Assembly: GCA_947396885.1 (NCBI GenBank)
Contig: OX377202.1
Span: 110,998,221 to 111,062,220, forward strand
DNA length: 64,000 nucleotides
Source: Heligmosomoides polygyrus polygyrus
Taxonomy: Eukaryota > Nematoda > Chromadorea > Rhabditida > Heligmosomidae
Direction of reading: 5' to 3'
Every line of letters starts with the position of its first letter. Positions within the stretch are counted from its first letter, which is position 1. Of this stretch, positions 38,401-41,724 are shown piece by piece. The position numbers were made by a program, and so were the translations under genes. The notes beneath the pieces were generated by a model. That model was not told where the DNA came from, searched no databases, and was given only the letters and a program-made list of their open reading frames with translations.

Positions 38401-39120
38401 TACACGCCACTACGCGCCTTGTCGGGTTTAATTACTCAAGTTTGAGGTCCCACGTGTCACGTATTCAAGTTTCACGCGATATCCGCGGGGCCATCTGAAT
38501 GTAATGACTTCCGGTAGACTGACGCTAAACAATTCGGCATTTCATCGTTTCTAAGCGAGTCTGCCGCTAGTTCGATTCTCCGATTTCGGAGCAAAGGAGT
38601 GATCGGTTAGCCTGGACGCGTATTCGAACATAAAACTGACTCGGTGCGCACGAGACCAATGGCGCCTCAAGTCAAGTACGTTAAAACTGCATTAAAAAAT
38701 AGAGAAAGCGTTCAAGAAAGGATGAACGAAAGATGCGAAACGCATGATGACGCTGGGGTACAGTCGAGTATAACACTCGCTTCCTGCACAGCGTATAATG
38801 AGATTCGAGGTCCAGTAAGATAAGCAAATCGCAGTAAAGACGCACTTAAACAGCTAAACGGAACGGAATAATTGCGTAAAATAAGGTGACCACTCGATAA
38901 ACGCAAGTATAAATAAAAGAAGGTTCAGCGCATACAAAAGATGCTCACAAAACCTGCAGAAGAAGTGAGAAATAGTCGGAATTTTCATCGAGATGTGAAC
39001 ACGCAGTCAACGCACTCACCACACTGCGAACCATGTCTTCGGCCAGTCGGCGATCTTCAAGCCCAACCAGTAGAAAATGTCGTGTGTTTTCTGCTCAACA
39101 AACACACATACACGCTCCAT
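2679..39120 (-). CDS. Patched-related (PTR) sterol-sensing-domain protein, 20 exons, complete
   Basis: Gene-level entry. Exons read on the minus strand: 39120-39020, 27080-27006, 26751-26626, 26568-26448, 22775-22636, 22571-22475, 22406-22310, 19146-18980, 18918-18809, 18753-18630, 18548-18399, 17622-17505, 16772-16624, 16282-16124, 15779-15679, 5407-5230, 5157-5022, 3927-3794, 3491-3360, 2846-2679. They total 2583 nt (860 residues plus stop) and every junction keeps frame. The product is an RND-type permease with two six-helix halves. The sterol-sensing domain is about residues 253-436, with GVDD in TM4 (Asp330/Asp331) and GFSVDF in TM10 (Asp746). These are the acidic residues expected of Patched/NPC1/Dispatched-type transporters. 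The NVRDHF, YSDFCG and [14 protein letters not shown] motifs are typical of nematode PTR proteins, which are known from cuticle, moulting and membrane-trafficking roles. I cannot say which numbered ptr this is. Introns hold many mobile elements; the largest are intron 1 (11.9 kb) and intron 15 (10.3 kb). Exon 17 could alternatively begin at 5172 (five more codons, same frame). Confidence 0.95.
2938..3124. repeat. Hairpin element (ATGTCG/CGACAT-type family) in PTR intron 19
   Basis: Ends GAATGTGGGCAGCAT and ATGCTGCCCACATTC are inverted copies about 187 bp apart. It relates to copies at 4752 and 49087 by the GCAGCAT..GGTGGGA pattern. Non-coding. Confidence 0.65.
3575..3722. repeat. Hairpin element (TGTGGCCTACAT family) in PTR intron 18
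   Basis: Begins GTGGCCTACATCAG and ends CATGTAGGCCACATTAG, an inverted pair. The central part has further dyad symmetry. Sister copies lie at 4060, 15451 and 16868, all in introns of the same gene. Confidence 0.7.
4060..4222. repeat. Hairpin element (TGTGGCCTACAT family), divergent copy
   Basis: GTTGCCTACGTGGGTAGG at the left and ATGTAGGTCACAGTAGC at the right form a degraded inverted pair in PTR intron 17. Both this copy and 3575-3722 are followed by CGACTAGTAC. Confidence 0.6.
4320..4456. repeat. Hairpin element (GTTTATACTTCGTCGC family)
   Basis: GGCCCGTTTATACTTCGTCG and its inverted copy CGACGAAGTATAAACGGGGC bracket a GC-rich centre containing CGATCGATCGATT. About 137 bp, strongly palindromic, non-coding. 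This is the clearest member of a family repeated at 7865, 14448, 15085, 23108, 50710 and 53600. Confidence 0.8.
4740..4936. repeat. Hairpin element (ATGTCGCGAAG family)
   Basis: ACATGTCGCGAAGTTGGG at the left and TTTTTGCGACATGA at the right are inverted. Inner GCAGCATTGGAAGG and CCTATGCTGACC also pair. The plus-strand 136-codon open frame over it is a by-product of the repeat. It lies in PTR intron 17. Confidence 0.65.
5408..5870. other. Start of the 10.3-kb PTR intron 15, nothing recognised
   Basis: The sequence has no coding frame of note and no inverted repeat was found before the hairpin at 5874. Confidence 0.45.
5874..6075. repeat. Hairpin element (ACATGTCG family)
   Basis: GTACATGTCGAAAAAACGC at the left, with CACTGCGGAGTGCGGGAACG inverted as CGTTCCCGCACCCCTGCGGTG at the right. 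It belongs to the same family as 26802-27000 and 31616-31822, which share CGGTAGGAGCAA/TTGCTCC pairing. Confidence 0.65.
6076..6640. other. Intron sequence, nothing recognised
   Basis: AT-rich with short open frames only; no repeat or exon could be supported. Confidence 0.4.
6648..7150. repeat. 0.5-kb inverted-repeat element (TATCCTAGTCCGGGGG termini), copy 1
   Basis: The left end TATCCTAATCCGGGGGAGCC and right end CCCCCGGACTAGGATAGATC are inverted. Sub-terminal pairs (CACATAA..AAAGTA, GACTTACCGAGC, AACAACATGGGACC) are mirrored on the right as GGTTCCAACTCG..GCTCGGTAAGTC. The core has tandem-like TCAGG/TCAGCA units. Other copies are at 10436-10872 (reverse orientation) and 29296-29792. Confidence 0.8.
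7151..7864. other. Intron sequence, nothing recognised
   Basis: No exon or transposon similarity seen between the inverted-repeat element and the next hairpin. Confidence 0.4.
7865..7998. repeat. Hairpin element (ATACTTCGTCGC family)
   Basis: The right end GATGAAGTATAAACGGGCC is typical. The centre ATTGATCGATCGCATCGCTC pairs with the flanking GATCAATG. The left end has been replaced by a local inverted repeat (CACGCCG..CGGCGTG). Confidence 0.6.
8448..9355 (-). mobile_element. mariner-family element A of a head-to-head pair, 5'-deleted
   Basis: TIRs TTAGGGGGCCAAAAGTAATG and the complement ending CCCCCTAA, flanked by TA. On the minus strand, 9110-8542 reads as the C-terminal two thirds of a DD34D transposase: a first Asp in TQDEKYVFY, a second in LLFDNAAPH and a third in [11 protein letters not shown], with 34 residues between the last two, ending [10 protein letters not shown]. 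The N-terminal DNA-binding part is missing, so the copy cannot move on its own. The right TIR contains a C homopolymer. Confidence 0.85.
9441..10213 (+). mobile_element. mariner-family element B of a head-to-head pair, deleted and frameshifted
   Basis: Begins TTAGGGGGAGGGG (TIR with a G homopolymer) and ends GTCTCATTACTTCTGGC then ACACCCTAA. Plus-strand reading is the same transposase as element A ([35 protein letters not shown]), but the third catalytic Asp region is deleted (about 10055-10070) and a stop follows LLSF. Elements A and B face each other across 85 bp. Confidence 0.8.
10436..10872. repeat. 0.5-kb inverted-repeat element, copy 2 (reverse orientation relative to copy 1)
   Basis: Left CTAACCTAGTCCGGGGGGGG, right CCCCCCGGACTAGGATAGATC. 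The interior matches the complement of copy 1 (TTGTTTAGGTCCCATGTTGT), so this copy is inverted. The G run has expanded. Confidence 0.8.
10873..11860. other. Intron sequence, nothing recognised
   Basis: Short open frames without motifs; no clear inverted repeat. Confidence 0.4.
11866..12918. mobile_element. 1.05-kb foldback element (TAGGTTGT-CCCATAAGTC termini), copy 1
   Basis: Two arms of roughly 500 bp are inverted copies. The left begins TTAGGTTGTACCATAAGTC and the right ends GGACTTACGGGACGACCTAA. Paired internal segments include TCAACGATTCACTGCAG, CTTGTTCTCTCCGCTTAGG and ATGTGTTGGTCCTATTTTCT. The open frames on either strand mirror each other and have no transposase motif. The termini resemble mariner TIRs, so a non-autonomous mariner-mobilised foldback is likely. 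The second copy is at 36209-37252. Confidence 0.8.
12925..13740. pseudogene. Two inverted mariner transposase C-terminal remnants
   Basis: Plus strand 13570-13733 reads [14 protein letters not shown], then [16 protein letters not shown] and RSKGSHFD followed by a stop: the C-terminus of a mariner transposase. Minus strand 13100-12925 carries a frameshifted copy of the same segment ([15 protein letters not shown]). Together they make a palindrome of about 800 bp with no functional gene. Confidence 0.7.
13485..14300. repeat. Divergent tandem/inverted repeat (GGTGCTAATCGCAAATCT units)
   Basis: GGTGCTAATCGCAAATCTATC (13499) recurs as GGTGCTAATCGCAAATCTGAC (13991), each followed by CATTTTTCGC..TACGCTGGAGTTTGGGCG. 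Inverted versions (GTCAGATTCGTGATGAACATC) lie at 14115-14145 and 14250-14280. Related units occur at 56440-56790. Confidence 0.65.
14448..14545. repeat. Hairpin element (GCCCGTT-TATA family), truncated
   Basis: AGGCCCGTTCATAGTTGCGC at the left and CGTCGAAGTATAAAAGGGCC at the right, around AATTGATCGATCGCGTCGCTC. Confidence 0.55.
15085..15226. repeat. Hairpin element (TTTATGCTTTTGTCGCC variant)
   Basis: The inner AGTGGCCAAATTGATCGATC is mirrored by GATCAATTTGGCTGCTATACA, and outer GTTTATGCTT by AAGTATAAACGG. Strong dyad, non-coding. Confidence 0.7.
15451..15597. repeat. Hairpin element (TGTGGCCTACAT family)
   Basis: TGTGGCCTACATGGGAAGTGG at the left is matched by the inverted CCGCTTTCCATGTAGGCCACA at the right, 147 bp in total, 80 bp downstream of PTR exon 15 on the minus strand. 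Confidence 0.8.
15679..17622 (-). CDS. PTR gene exons 12-15: loop, TM7 and second extracellular domain
   Basis: Exon 12 (17622-17505) holds the inter-half linker and [16 protein letters not shown]. Exon 13 (16772-16624) completes TM7 and gives [19 protein letters not shown] and IIFKEGGQ. Exon 14 (16282-16124) gives [11 protein letters not shown] and [12 protein letters not shown]. Exon 15 (15779-15679) gives [16 protein letters not shown] and YRRWSHF. These are canonical PTR second-loop motifs. Exon 12 ends at a GTTGGT donor, the same hexamer used after exon 4. Introns here contain a SINE relic and two hairpin elements. Confidence 0.93.
15895..16090 (-). repeat. Degraded tRNA-derived SINE (family A)
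   Basis: On the minus strand the GGCGCAGTTGGCAGGAGGCGC head and the downstream GGTCAGCCAAGCCTTC..TGCCATGGCAAATC order match the intact SINEs at 21281 and 44824. It lies in PTR intron 14. Confidence 0.6.
16868..17025. repeat. Hairpin element (TGTGGCCTACAT family)
   Basis: GTGGCCTACATAGAGAG at the left and CTCCCCATGTAGACCATGTT at the right form the inverted pair. Intron 12 of the PTR gene. Confidence 0.65.
17175..17312. repeat. Hairpin element (CCTAGTTTACACTTGCGCCG subfamily), copy 1
   Basis: CCTAGTTTACACTTGCGCCG at the left pairs with GCGGCGCAACTATAAACCAGG at the right; the inner ATAGATATCGA pairs with TCGATATCTAT. The sister copy is at 51737-51877. Confidence 0.75.
17830..18080. repeat. Fragment related to the arms of the 24.1-25.7 kb palindrome
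   Basis: GACCCTACATCCTG..GCATCGCAAAAGCTC matches GACCTTACATGCTG..GCATCGCAAAAGCTC at 25615-25655. A tRNA-like ATCGAACCCACGACCATG segment (17846) lies at its left, but no full cloverleaf could be drawn. Confidence 0.5.
18399..19146 (-). CDS. PTR gene exons 8-11: sterol-sensing domain (TM2-TM6)
   Basis: Exon 8 (19146-18980) gives TM2 ([18 protein letters not shown]) and TM3 ([18 protein letters not shown]). Exon 9 (18918-18809) gives TM4 with [14 protein letters not shown]. Exon 10 (18753-18630) gives [18 protein letters not shown] and TM5. Exon 11 (18548-18399) gives TM6 ([17 protein letters not shown]). This order and these motifs define the sterol-sensing domain of the Patched/NPC1/SCAP superfamily. 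The paired aspartates in TM4 match the proton-relay position of RND permeases. Introns are short and acceptors are TTTCAG, TTCAG and TTGCAG. Confidence 0.95.
19147..20000. other. PTR intron 7, first part
   Basis: AT-rich sequence with ATCGAT/TCGATA-rich tracts around 19605-19660 and 19735-19760. No gene or clear element. Confidence 0.4.
20010..21271 (+). pseudogene. mariner transposon, near full length, transposase frameshifted
   Basis: Starts TTAGGTTGGAAAAAAAG, ends CTTTTTTCCAACCTAA, flanked by TA duplications: 1262 bp, the usual mariner length. The transposase reads in plus-strand pieces 20189-20400, 20400-20785 and 20766-21218. They include the N-terminal helix-turn-helix ([19 protein letters not shown]), the first catalytic Asp in [13 protein letters not shown], the second in [12 protein letters not shown] and the third in PDLAPTDCH, with 34 residues between the last two (DD34D). 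At least two frameshifts, near 20395 and 20775, separate the pieces, so no intact protein is made. The TIRs look intact, so it could still be moved in trans. Confidence 0.93.
21281..21574 (+). mobile_element. tRNA-derived SINE, family A, intact copy
   Basis: The head GTGTAGCGCAGTCGGAGG fits an RNA polymerase III A box, and GGTTCCTGGTTCGGATTTCC contains a B-box-like GGTTCGGATT. The body runs to GTAGAAGTAGAATGCGC and the tail is a CTTTATCCTTATCC repeat. It is about 98% like the copy at 44824-45116. It starts 9 bp after the mariner end, inside PTR intron 7. Confidence 0.85.
21575..22309. other. PTR intron 7, last part
   Basis: AT-rich, with ATCGATA-type tracts at 22025-22055. A local inverted pair CAGATGTTGTTC/GAACAACATCTG (21892-21929) is present. 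No gene seen. Confidence 0.4.
22310..22775 (-). CDS. PTR gene exons 5-7: first extracellular domain
   Basis: Exon 5 (22775-22636) encodes [10 protein letters not shown] and [16 protein letters not shown]. Exon 6 (22571-22475) encodes [20 protein letters not shown] up to a MRKWEK segment. Exon 7 (22406-22310) encodes AVFQYSQ and [16 protein letters not shown], leading to TM2. The two introns are only 64 and 68 nt. The exon 6-7 intron begins with GC (GAAAAG|GCACG) and ends TTTTCAG, so it is a GC-AG intron; the frame and the WEK/AVF junction leave no GT alternative. A 261-codon open frame (22212-22997) spans this block only because the short introns happen to be open; it is not the protein. Confidence 0.93.
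23106..23255. repeat. Hairpin element (GTTTATAGTTCCGACGCC variant)
   Basis: AGGCCCGTTTATAGTTCCGA at the left and CGTCGAAGTATAAACGGGTC at the right; the inner AATTGATCGATTGCGTCGCTC pairs as in the other members. PTR intron 4. Confidence 0.75.
23256..23860. other. Intron sequence, nothing recognised
   Basis: AT-rich; no exon or repeat could be supported. Confidence 0.4.
23875..25040. repeat. Outer inverted pair (GGTAGAGATACCCAC / GGATTCATCAACAATTAA)
   Basis: GGTAGAGATACCCACGATGAAG..GATGAATCCGGCCCC at 23880-24006 is repeated inverted at 24880-25035 (GGCCGGATTCATCAACAATT..GGGTATCTCTACCCC). The arms are themselves internally symmetrical. A single related fragment is at 3270-3300. Confidence 0.6.
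24115..25678. repeat. Long palindrome with about 400-bp arms carrying tRNA-like promoter boxes
   Basis: The left arm (24115-24530) and right arm (25265-25678) are inverted copies. Each holds GGTGGCGCAGTCGGTAGGAG (A-box-like) and CAGTTCGAGTCC or its variant (B-box-like), then TTTTGGCAGCAC and AACAACAAACTAAGACGCG. The arms face outwards from a 730-bp centre. This looks like two tRNA-derived SINEs in opposite orientation; neither folds as a normal tRNA. Confidence 0.75.
26448..27080 (-). CDS. PTR gene exons 2-4: end of TM1 and start of the first extracellular domain
   Basis: Exon 2 (27080-27006) completes TM1 and reaches NNVRDHF. Exon 3 (26751-26626) carries [14 protein letters not shown] and [11 protein letters not shown]. 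Exon 4 (26568-26448) carries the YSDFCG..CETSDA cysteine motif. This is the strongly conserved first loop after TM1 of PTR proteins, about residues 35-141. Acceptors are CTTCAG, TTTCAG and TTGCAG. Exon 4 uses a GTTGGT donor: conservation of the SDA|VNIF junction and the phase of exon 5 fix it there, rather than at the GTGAAT 19 nt further on, which would break the frame. Confidence 0.93.
26802..27003. repeat. Hairpin element (ACATGTCG..CGGTAGGAGCAA family) touching PTR exon 2
   Basis: GTACATGTCGGCAAAACGC at the left, with GTTGCTCCTATTGTGATC mirrored by GATTACGGTAGGAGCAAC and CGCGACATGCATCGG at the right. It ends only a few bases from the donor of exon 2 (27006). Confidence 0.7.
27175..28580. 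other. PTR intron 1, first part
   Basis: Mostly unassigned. A degraded minus-strand SINE (family A) is suggested at 27965-28085 (GGACCGGCCAG..GGCGCCTCCTGTCGAATGCGCC). CTCGGAGTTTGGGGGCGAAG at 28280-28300 is a local dyad with CTTCGCCCCCAAACTCCGAG. A CA repeat is at 28552-28562. Confidence 0.4.
28600..29285. repeat. Interspersed repeat, copy 1 (TTTTCAAATCAAATTGGACAC)
   Basis: Shares TTTTCAAATC..ATTGGACACT, CTTTATTTGATTG, TCGCGTCGTTTTGG and CTCTCCAAGATGGT with a rearranged copy at 48300-49040. No coding potential; probably a non-autonomous DNA element. Confidence 0.5.
29296..29792. repeat. 0.5-kb inverted-repeat element, copy 3
   Basis: TCTATCCTAGTCCGGGGAGGG at the left, CCCCCCGGGAAGGGTAGATCC at the right. 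The interior follows copy 1 (GCGGTTGTAAGCCGGCAAAG; CCATGTTAGATCCTGG; GAGACGGTTGTAAACC). Confidence 0.8.
29800..30230 (+). pseudogene. RTE-like non-LTR retrotransposon, 3' remnant
   Basis: 30000-30224 reads [20 protein letters not shown], then [15 protein letters not shown] and a basic end. This is the typical carboxyl terminus of nematode RTE/BovB-like reverse transcriptase proteins. The upstream 29830-29990 is frameshifted ([19 protein letters not shown]). It ends with an AAGAAGAAGA tract. No RT domain is present, so it is a 5'-truncated dead copy. Confidence 0.7.
30231..31615. other. PTR intron 1 sequence with a short tandem repeat
   Basis: ACCGTATAGT units repeat three to four times at 30481-30520. 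The rest is unassigned. Confidence 0.4.
31616..31822. repeat. Hairpin element (ACATGTCGCGAAGACGC family)
   Basis: GGTACATGTCGCGAAGACGC at the left and CACTATCGCGATATGTACCG at the right, with GTTGTTCC..GGAACGGGAACGC pairing to GCATTCCCGCACC..GGAGCAAC. PTR intron 1. Confidence 0.75.
31823..32755. other. PTR intron 1 sequence, nothing recognised
   Basis: AT-rich, no exon signature. Confidence 0.4.
32760..33320. other. GC-rich island in PTR intron 1, possible unassigned exon
   Basis: High GC and CpG against AT-rich flanks. Open frames occur on both strands. The plus frame 32785-33082 ([40 protein letters not shown]) has the strongest third-position GC bias, like the real exons here. The minus frame 33177-32836 is also open and includes an MTMTATVM run from an acidic/basic repeat. 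No family was recognised and no splice partners could be fixed. It could be an exon of a nested gene, an alternative 5' exon or a promoter. Confidence 0.3.
33470..33796 (+). pseudogene. RTE-like retrotransposon 3' end, degraded
   Basis: Plus-strand KIRDTLG-like start, [34 protein letters not shown] and GAGRPRDD-like pieces, ending GATCAACGGGACGACAGATG then ATAC. It is the same 3' end as the insertion at 41001-41326, with several frameshifts. Confidence 0.65.
33875..34060. repeat. Inverted dimer of tRNA-derived SINE family B
   Basis: TGTTTTATTGCCACCAAAACTC (minus-oriented tail) followed by ATGTTGCGTTCGATCAAACAGCGCCGGTGGTG (plus-oriented head). The intact version is at 57398-57625. Confidence 0.55.
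34426..35482. repeat. 1.05-kb element with 33-bp terminal inverted repeats and inner palindromes
   Basis: GCTATGTGACTATGAAGGGG at the left and CCCCTTCATAGTCACATAGC at the right are exact inverted ends. Inside, TGTGCTCTCCTCCGCTGACG-type perfect dyads (34617-34650, 34858-34890) and repeated AAGGGAAGGGACTCCGGGGT units occur, shared with 51165-51320. Confidence 0.7.
35605..35710 (+). repeat. tRNA-derived SINE family B, single copy
   Basis: GGAGCCTGGTGGCGTAGTAGAG, then GGGTTTGAGTCCCGCGCC (B-box), then the family tail TTGCAACAAAACATCGTTG. Confidence 0.6.
35820..36180. other. TTCGAA/ATTCGAAT-rich tract next to the foldback element
   Basis: Dozens of ATTCGAA, TTCGAAT and CGAATA words in about 360 bp, an AT-rich simple-sequence-like region. 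Confidence 0.55.
36209..37252. mobile_element. 1.05-kb foldback element, copy 2
   Basis: Same family as 11866-12918: TTAGATTGTCCCATAAGTCC at the left, GGACTTATGGGACAACCTAG at the right, with arms of about 500 bp sharing TCAACGATTCACTGCAG and CTCTCCGCTTAGGTTTG. The two copies are very similar, which suggests recent spread. It lies in PTR intron 1. Confidence 0.8.
37590..38010. repeat. Two SINE-like fragments
   Basis: Plus strand 37595-37665: GCGCGGCGCACTTGGTAGGG with TTTCAGGTTCGACTTACGCC, tRNA-like A/B boxes. Minus strand 38010-37830: GGAGGAGATGCCGGC..CCAACCAAGCCTTTC..GGCCATCGCAAGTTC, a degraded family A SINE. Confidence 0.55.
39020..39120 (-). CDS. PTR gene exon 1: start codon and N-terminus
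   Basis: The ATG at 39120-39118 opens a 33-codon reading with a short cytoplasmic segment ([12 protein letters not shown]) just before TM1, as at PTR N-termini. The donor is TGTG|GTGAG and phase is 2. TM1 is split: the end of this exon (WFAV) joins exon 2 (CVVWALIM). The start is chosen because a TTCAG acceptor (39143-39139) lies 18 nt upstream, consistent with a trans-splice site. The frame stays open a little further upstream, so an additional 5' coding exon cannot be excluded. The next exon is 11.9 kb away. Confidence 0.85.
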
Positions 39121-39145
39121 CAAAAGGACACCCTCGACCTGAACG
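39121..39145 (-). promoter_or_regulatory. Candidate spliced-leader acceptor and 18-nt 5' UTR of the PTR gene
   Basis: On the minus strand a CGTTCAG acceptor (39145-39139) sits 18 nt before the ATG. Nematode mRNAs are commonly trans-spliced 5-30 nt upstream of the start codon, so this is a plausible SL1 acceptor. It is inferred from position and consensus only; an ordinary cis-splice acceptor from an upstream non-coding exon would look the same. Confidence 0.4.
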
Positions 39146-40030
39146 AAGAGAGGGTCCCTTACACGGCTGGATCACACGAAGCGAAGGGATTACTGCCCAG
39201 TGGAGTCTTGAAAGTAAGACGAAGAAATGGAGAGTGCGTGAGCGAGACGGAGAAATCAAGAGAAGGAATCGGCGTCGAAAAGTGAAGCGCGGATCGGACT
39301 ATACCGGGCGATGTGCTGTGCTGGAAGCGAAGCAATTGAAAATGGGACACAAAGCACGGCGAAAGAGAGGCTGCTGCTGCTGACACCGCCAGCATTTGCA
39401 ACCAGCCAGGAGAGGAGAAAAATTGCCTTCACATTTCTTCACATTCACAGACACTTGGGTGTTAGGTCACTTCCGTATGAGGAGCTAAAGTGAAAGTACC
39501 TCTAAATCAGTCCATCCGTTCCGCCCTTGAAACGTTAAAAACTAGGGGCAAAAAGCCATGTATTGGAACAAAAAGCATAACAAGGATCCGAAAAAAATGT
39601 AGCTTTCGTTTTCTAACGTCAACTGTTACTGTCAATTACTGCAAAACCTGTTCCTGTTCCTTTTCCTAGTGAAGTTTATAGAAAAACTTGAGAAGAAGAG
39701 CAAGTGTCAAGACAAGGGCTGAAAGTAGCCAAAAATATCAGCAAAAACTGTAACTCCCCTGAGGAGCAACGGAAAAGTACGCCTTCACTTCCGCGTTTTC
39801 TGAAGTACCGGAGTGAATGTCACGTAATGGACGTCCGAGAGACTTTTTAGCCAACTAATTTCTCGTTTTGCACAAACAATCATCACGACGCTATCTTAGA
39901 TTGTTTTTTACAGTTTTTCCATCGCTAACACGTCAATTTATTTACTCACTTAATTATTTATAAATTCAGAAAAACTGAACTTGCTATATAAAAATTAAGC
40001 AATTATTATAGTAAAACGAACTAATTAATG

Positions 40031-40099
40031 CTTAATTAAAAAGCACGAAACAATAATTAAACAATAGTTAAATAAATAATCAATACGCTCCCTTTTCTA
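40031..40099 (+). repeat. Left member of a direct repeat flanking the mariner at 40100
   Basis: GCTTAATTAAAAAGCAC..TTAAATAAATAATCAATACGCTCCCTTTTCTA is repeated with small changes at 41650-41724. The mariner sits between the copies. Confidence 0.7.
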
Positions 40100-41645
40100 T
40101 TAGGTTGTAACGAAATAAATGGCACTGAACCACTTTAAATTTAAACAGTTAATATCTCGGCTTGTAGGCAAGTTTATTAATCGAAATAAAAACCTTCTGA
40201 TTCTACACATCTTTGCCAACGTGACACAAGCTTTTTTATCCCAGTAGCATAAAAATCAGAAGTTCTGGAATTGACGAAATCTTCGAAGGCACTTTCGGCC
40301 AAGATGCTTGAAGAAATGGTTGTCTGTTGGGGAGAGGTCGGGAGAAGGCGGAGGATGTGGTAGAGTTTCAATGCTCAGCTCATTCAATTTCTGCAACGTC
40401 ATTCGTGCTACATGGGGGCGAGCATTGTCGTGCAGAAGGAGACTCGCCCTCGGTTTACCAAGGCCGGCCGGATATCCTTCAACTTTTTCATCATTTCTTC
40501 AATTTCAATGCAGTACTTCTCTGCCGTGATGGATTCACCGGGAGGGAGGAAGCTGTGGTGAATAATTCCCAGCGAACACCACCATACTGTCACCATTACT
40601 TTCTTTTGATGCAACTCCGGCTTCGCAAACTGTGCCGATCGTCGCCCGTTGTCGTACATTATCCATTTCTCGTCACAGGTTACGATGCGATCAAGGAATG
40701 GGTCCGTTTCGTTCCGTAGAAGCAGTGCGGACGAGATCTCAGATCGTCGGTTTCTTTGCTCCTCAGACAGCTCGTGAGGCACCCATCTTTCCAGCTTTTT
40801 GGCCTTTCCAATTTCCTTCAAATGCCGAGCAGCTGTGTAGTGACTGACGCCAAGAACCTTCGCTATCTCCCTGGTACCTTTGTGTGGATCCTCCTCTACC
40901 ACATCTCTCAGCTTGTCCTCATCAACATCACTATGCCTCCCACGACCTTCATCTTCTTCCAAGCTCTCATCTCCATTCCGGAACTTCTGATACCAACGAT
41001 CACCTGTATCACCTGTCGTCCCGTTGATCATCGACTTGCTCGAGCGGGCGCCAGCAGCGTCTCCATTCGTCCCTGTCGCGTGCCAGAGTGGTCCAATGGA
41101 TCCTCCTCGCTCGAGGGACACGAAGAGCGTCATATCGGTCGTTCAGGGCTTTCACGAAGAAGTCCGACCAACGCGTTGGTGGGCGTCCTGGTGTTCTTTT
41201 GACATCCCGCGGAATCCAATCTGTGACGGCTCTCGTCCAGCGGGTGTCTGCGAATCGCATTACGTGGTCGGCCCACCTAATTTTCGACGACTTGGCCCAT
41301 GCGACAGCGTCTCTGATCTTCGAACGTACCAACGATACGCCGTCCGAATTGTGGAACATCCTTGACTGAATGCGGCGTTGATCTTCTCGTCCGCCTCCTT
41401 AGCTGTAGTGCCCAGCTTGAATTCATACAAGTAAATGCCTCGGATTACCCTTTTGTCCATCAGCAAAAAAGTCAATAAAACTCTAAAGTTTTCCCACTTT
41501 ATATAGAAAATTTGGCACTCACCGGTAGAGCAAAGTTTGCGCTTCTAAATGATATGCCACATGTTACGGTTTGTTCTTGATCGAACGCGTAAAGACGCGC
41601 CAAAAAATGGCGCGAGCCAGTGCCATTTAATTCGTTACAACCTAA
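40100..41645 (-). pseudogene. mariner transposon interrupted by an RTE-like insertion
   Basis: TIRs TTAGGTTGTAACGAAATAAA and complement, flanked by TA. The minus-strand transposase starts MDKRVIRGIYLYEFKLGTT (41460), is broken by the 326-bp insertion at 41001-41326, and resumes YQKFRNGDESLEEDEGRGR (40998). It continues with VTCDEKWIMYDNG (first Asp), a frameshift near 40418, then HDNARPHVARM and PDLSPTDNHFF (second and third Asp, 34 residues apart), another frameshift near 40275, and the end WQRCVESEGFYFD (40177). The family is mariner DD34D. The disrupted frame makes it inactive, though the TIRs look good. Confidence 0.92.
41001..41326 (-). mobile_element. RTE-like non-LTR retrotransposon 3' fragment nested in mariner
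   Basis: Reads on the minus strand [40 protein letters not shown] and [20 protein letters not shown], the common C-terminus of nematode RTE-type elements, ending in a GTGATACAG short repeat. It is flanked by a perfect 10-bp duplication TACCAACGAT (40991-41000 and 41327-41336), so this is a 5'-truncated but genuine insertion. Confidence 0.85.
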
Positions 41646-41649
41646 TAAT

Positions 41650-41724
41650 TAACGCTTAATTAAAAAGCACAAAATATTAATTAAACAAAAGTTAAATAAA
41701 TAATAAATACGCTCCCTTTTCTAG
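41650..41724 (+). repeat. Right member of the direct repeat flanking the mariner
   Basis: GCTTAATTAAAAAGCACAAAA and AATAAATACGCTCCCTTTTC match the left member at 40031-40099. Confidence 0.7.

Noticed and set aside
39121..39493. Plus-strand open frames upstream of the PTR start as a separate gene
   Set aside because: Lys/Arg/Glu-rich frames overlap each other in different phases and lack splice signals; they are likely the 5' flank.
40327..41202. Plus-strand open frames of 113-148 codons
   Set aside because: They lie antisense to the mariner and RTE coding frames.
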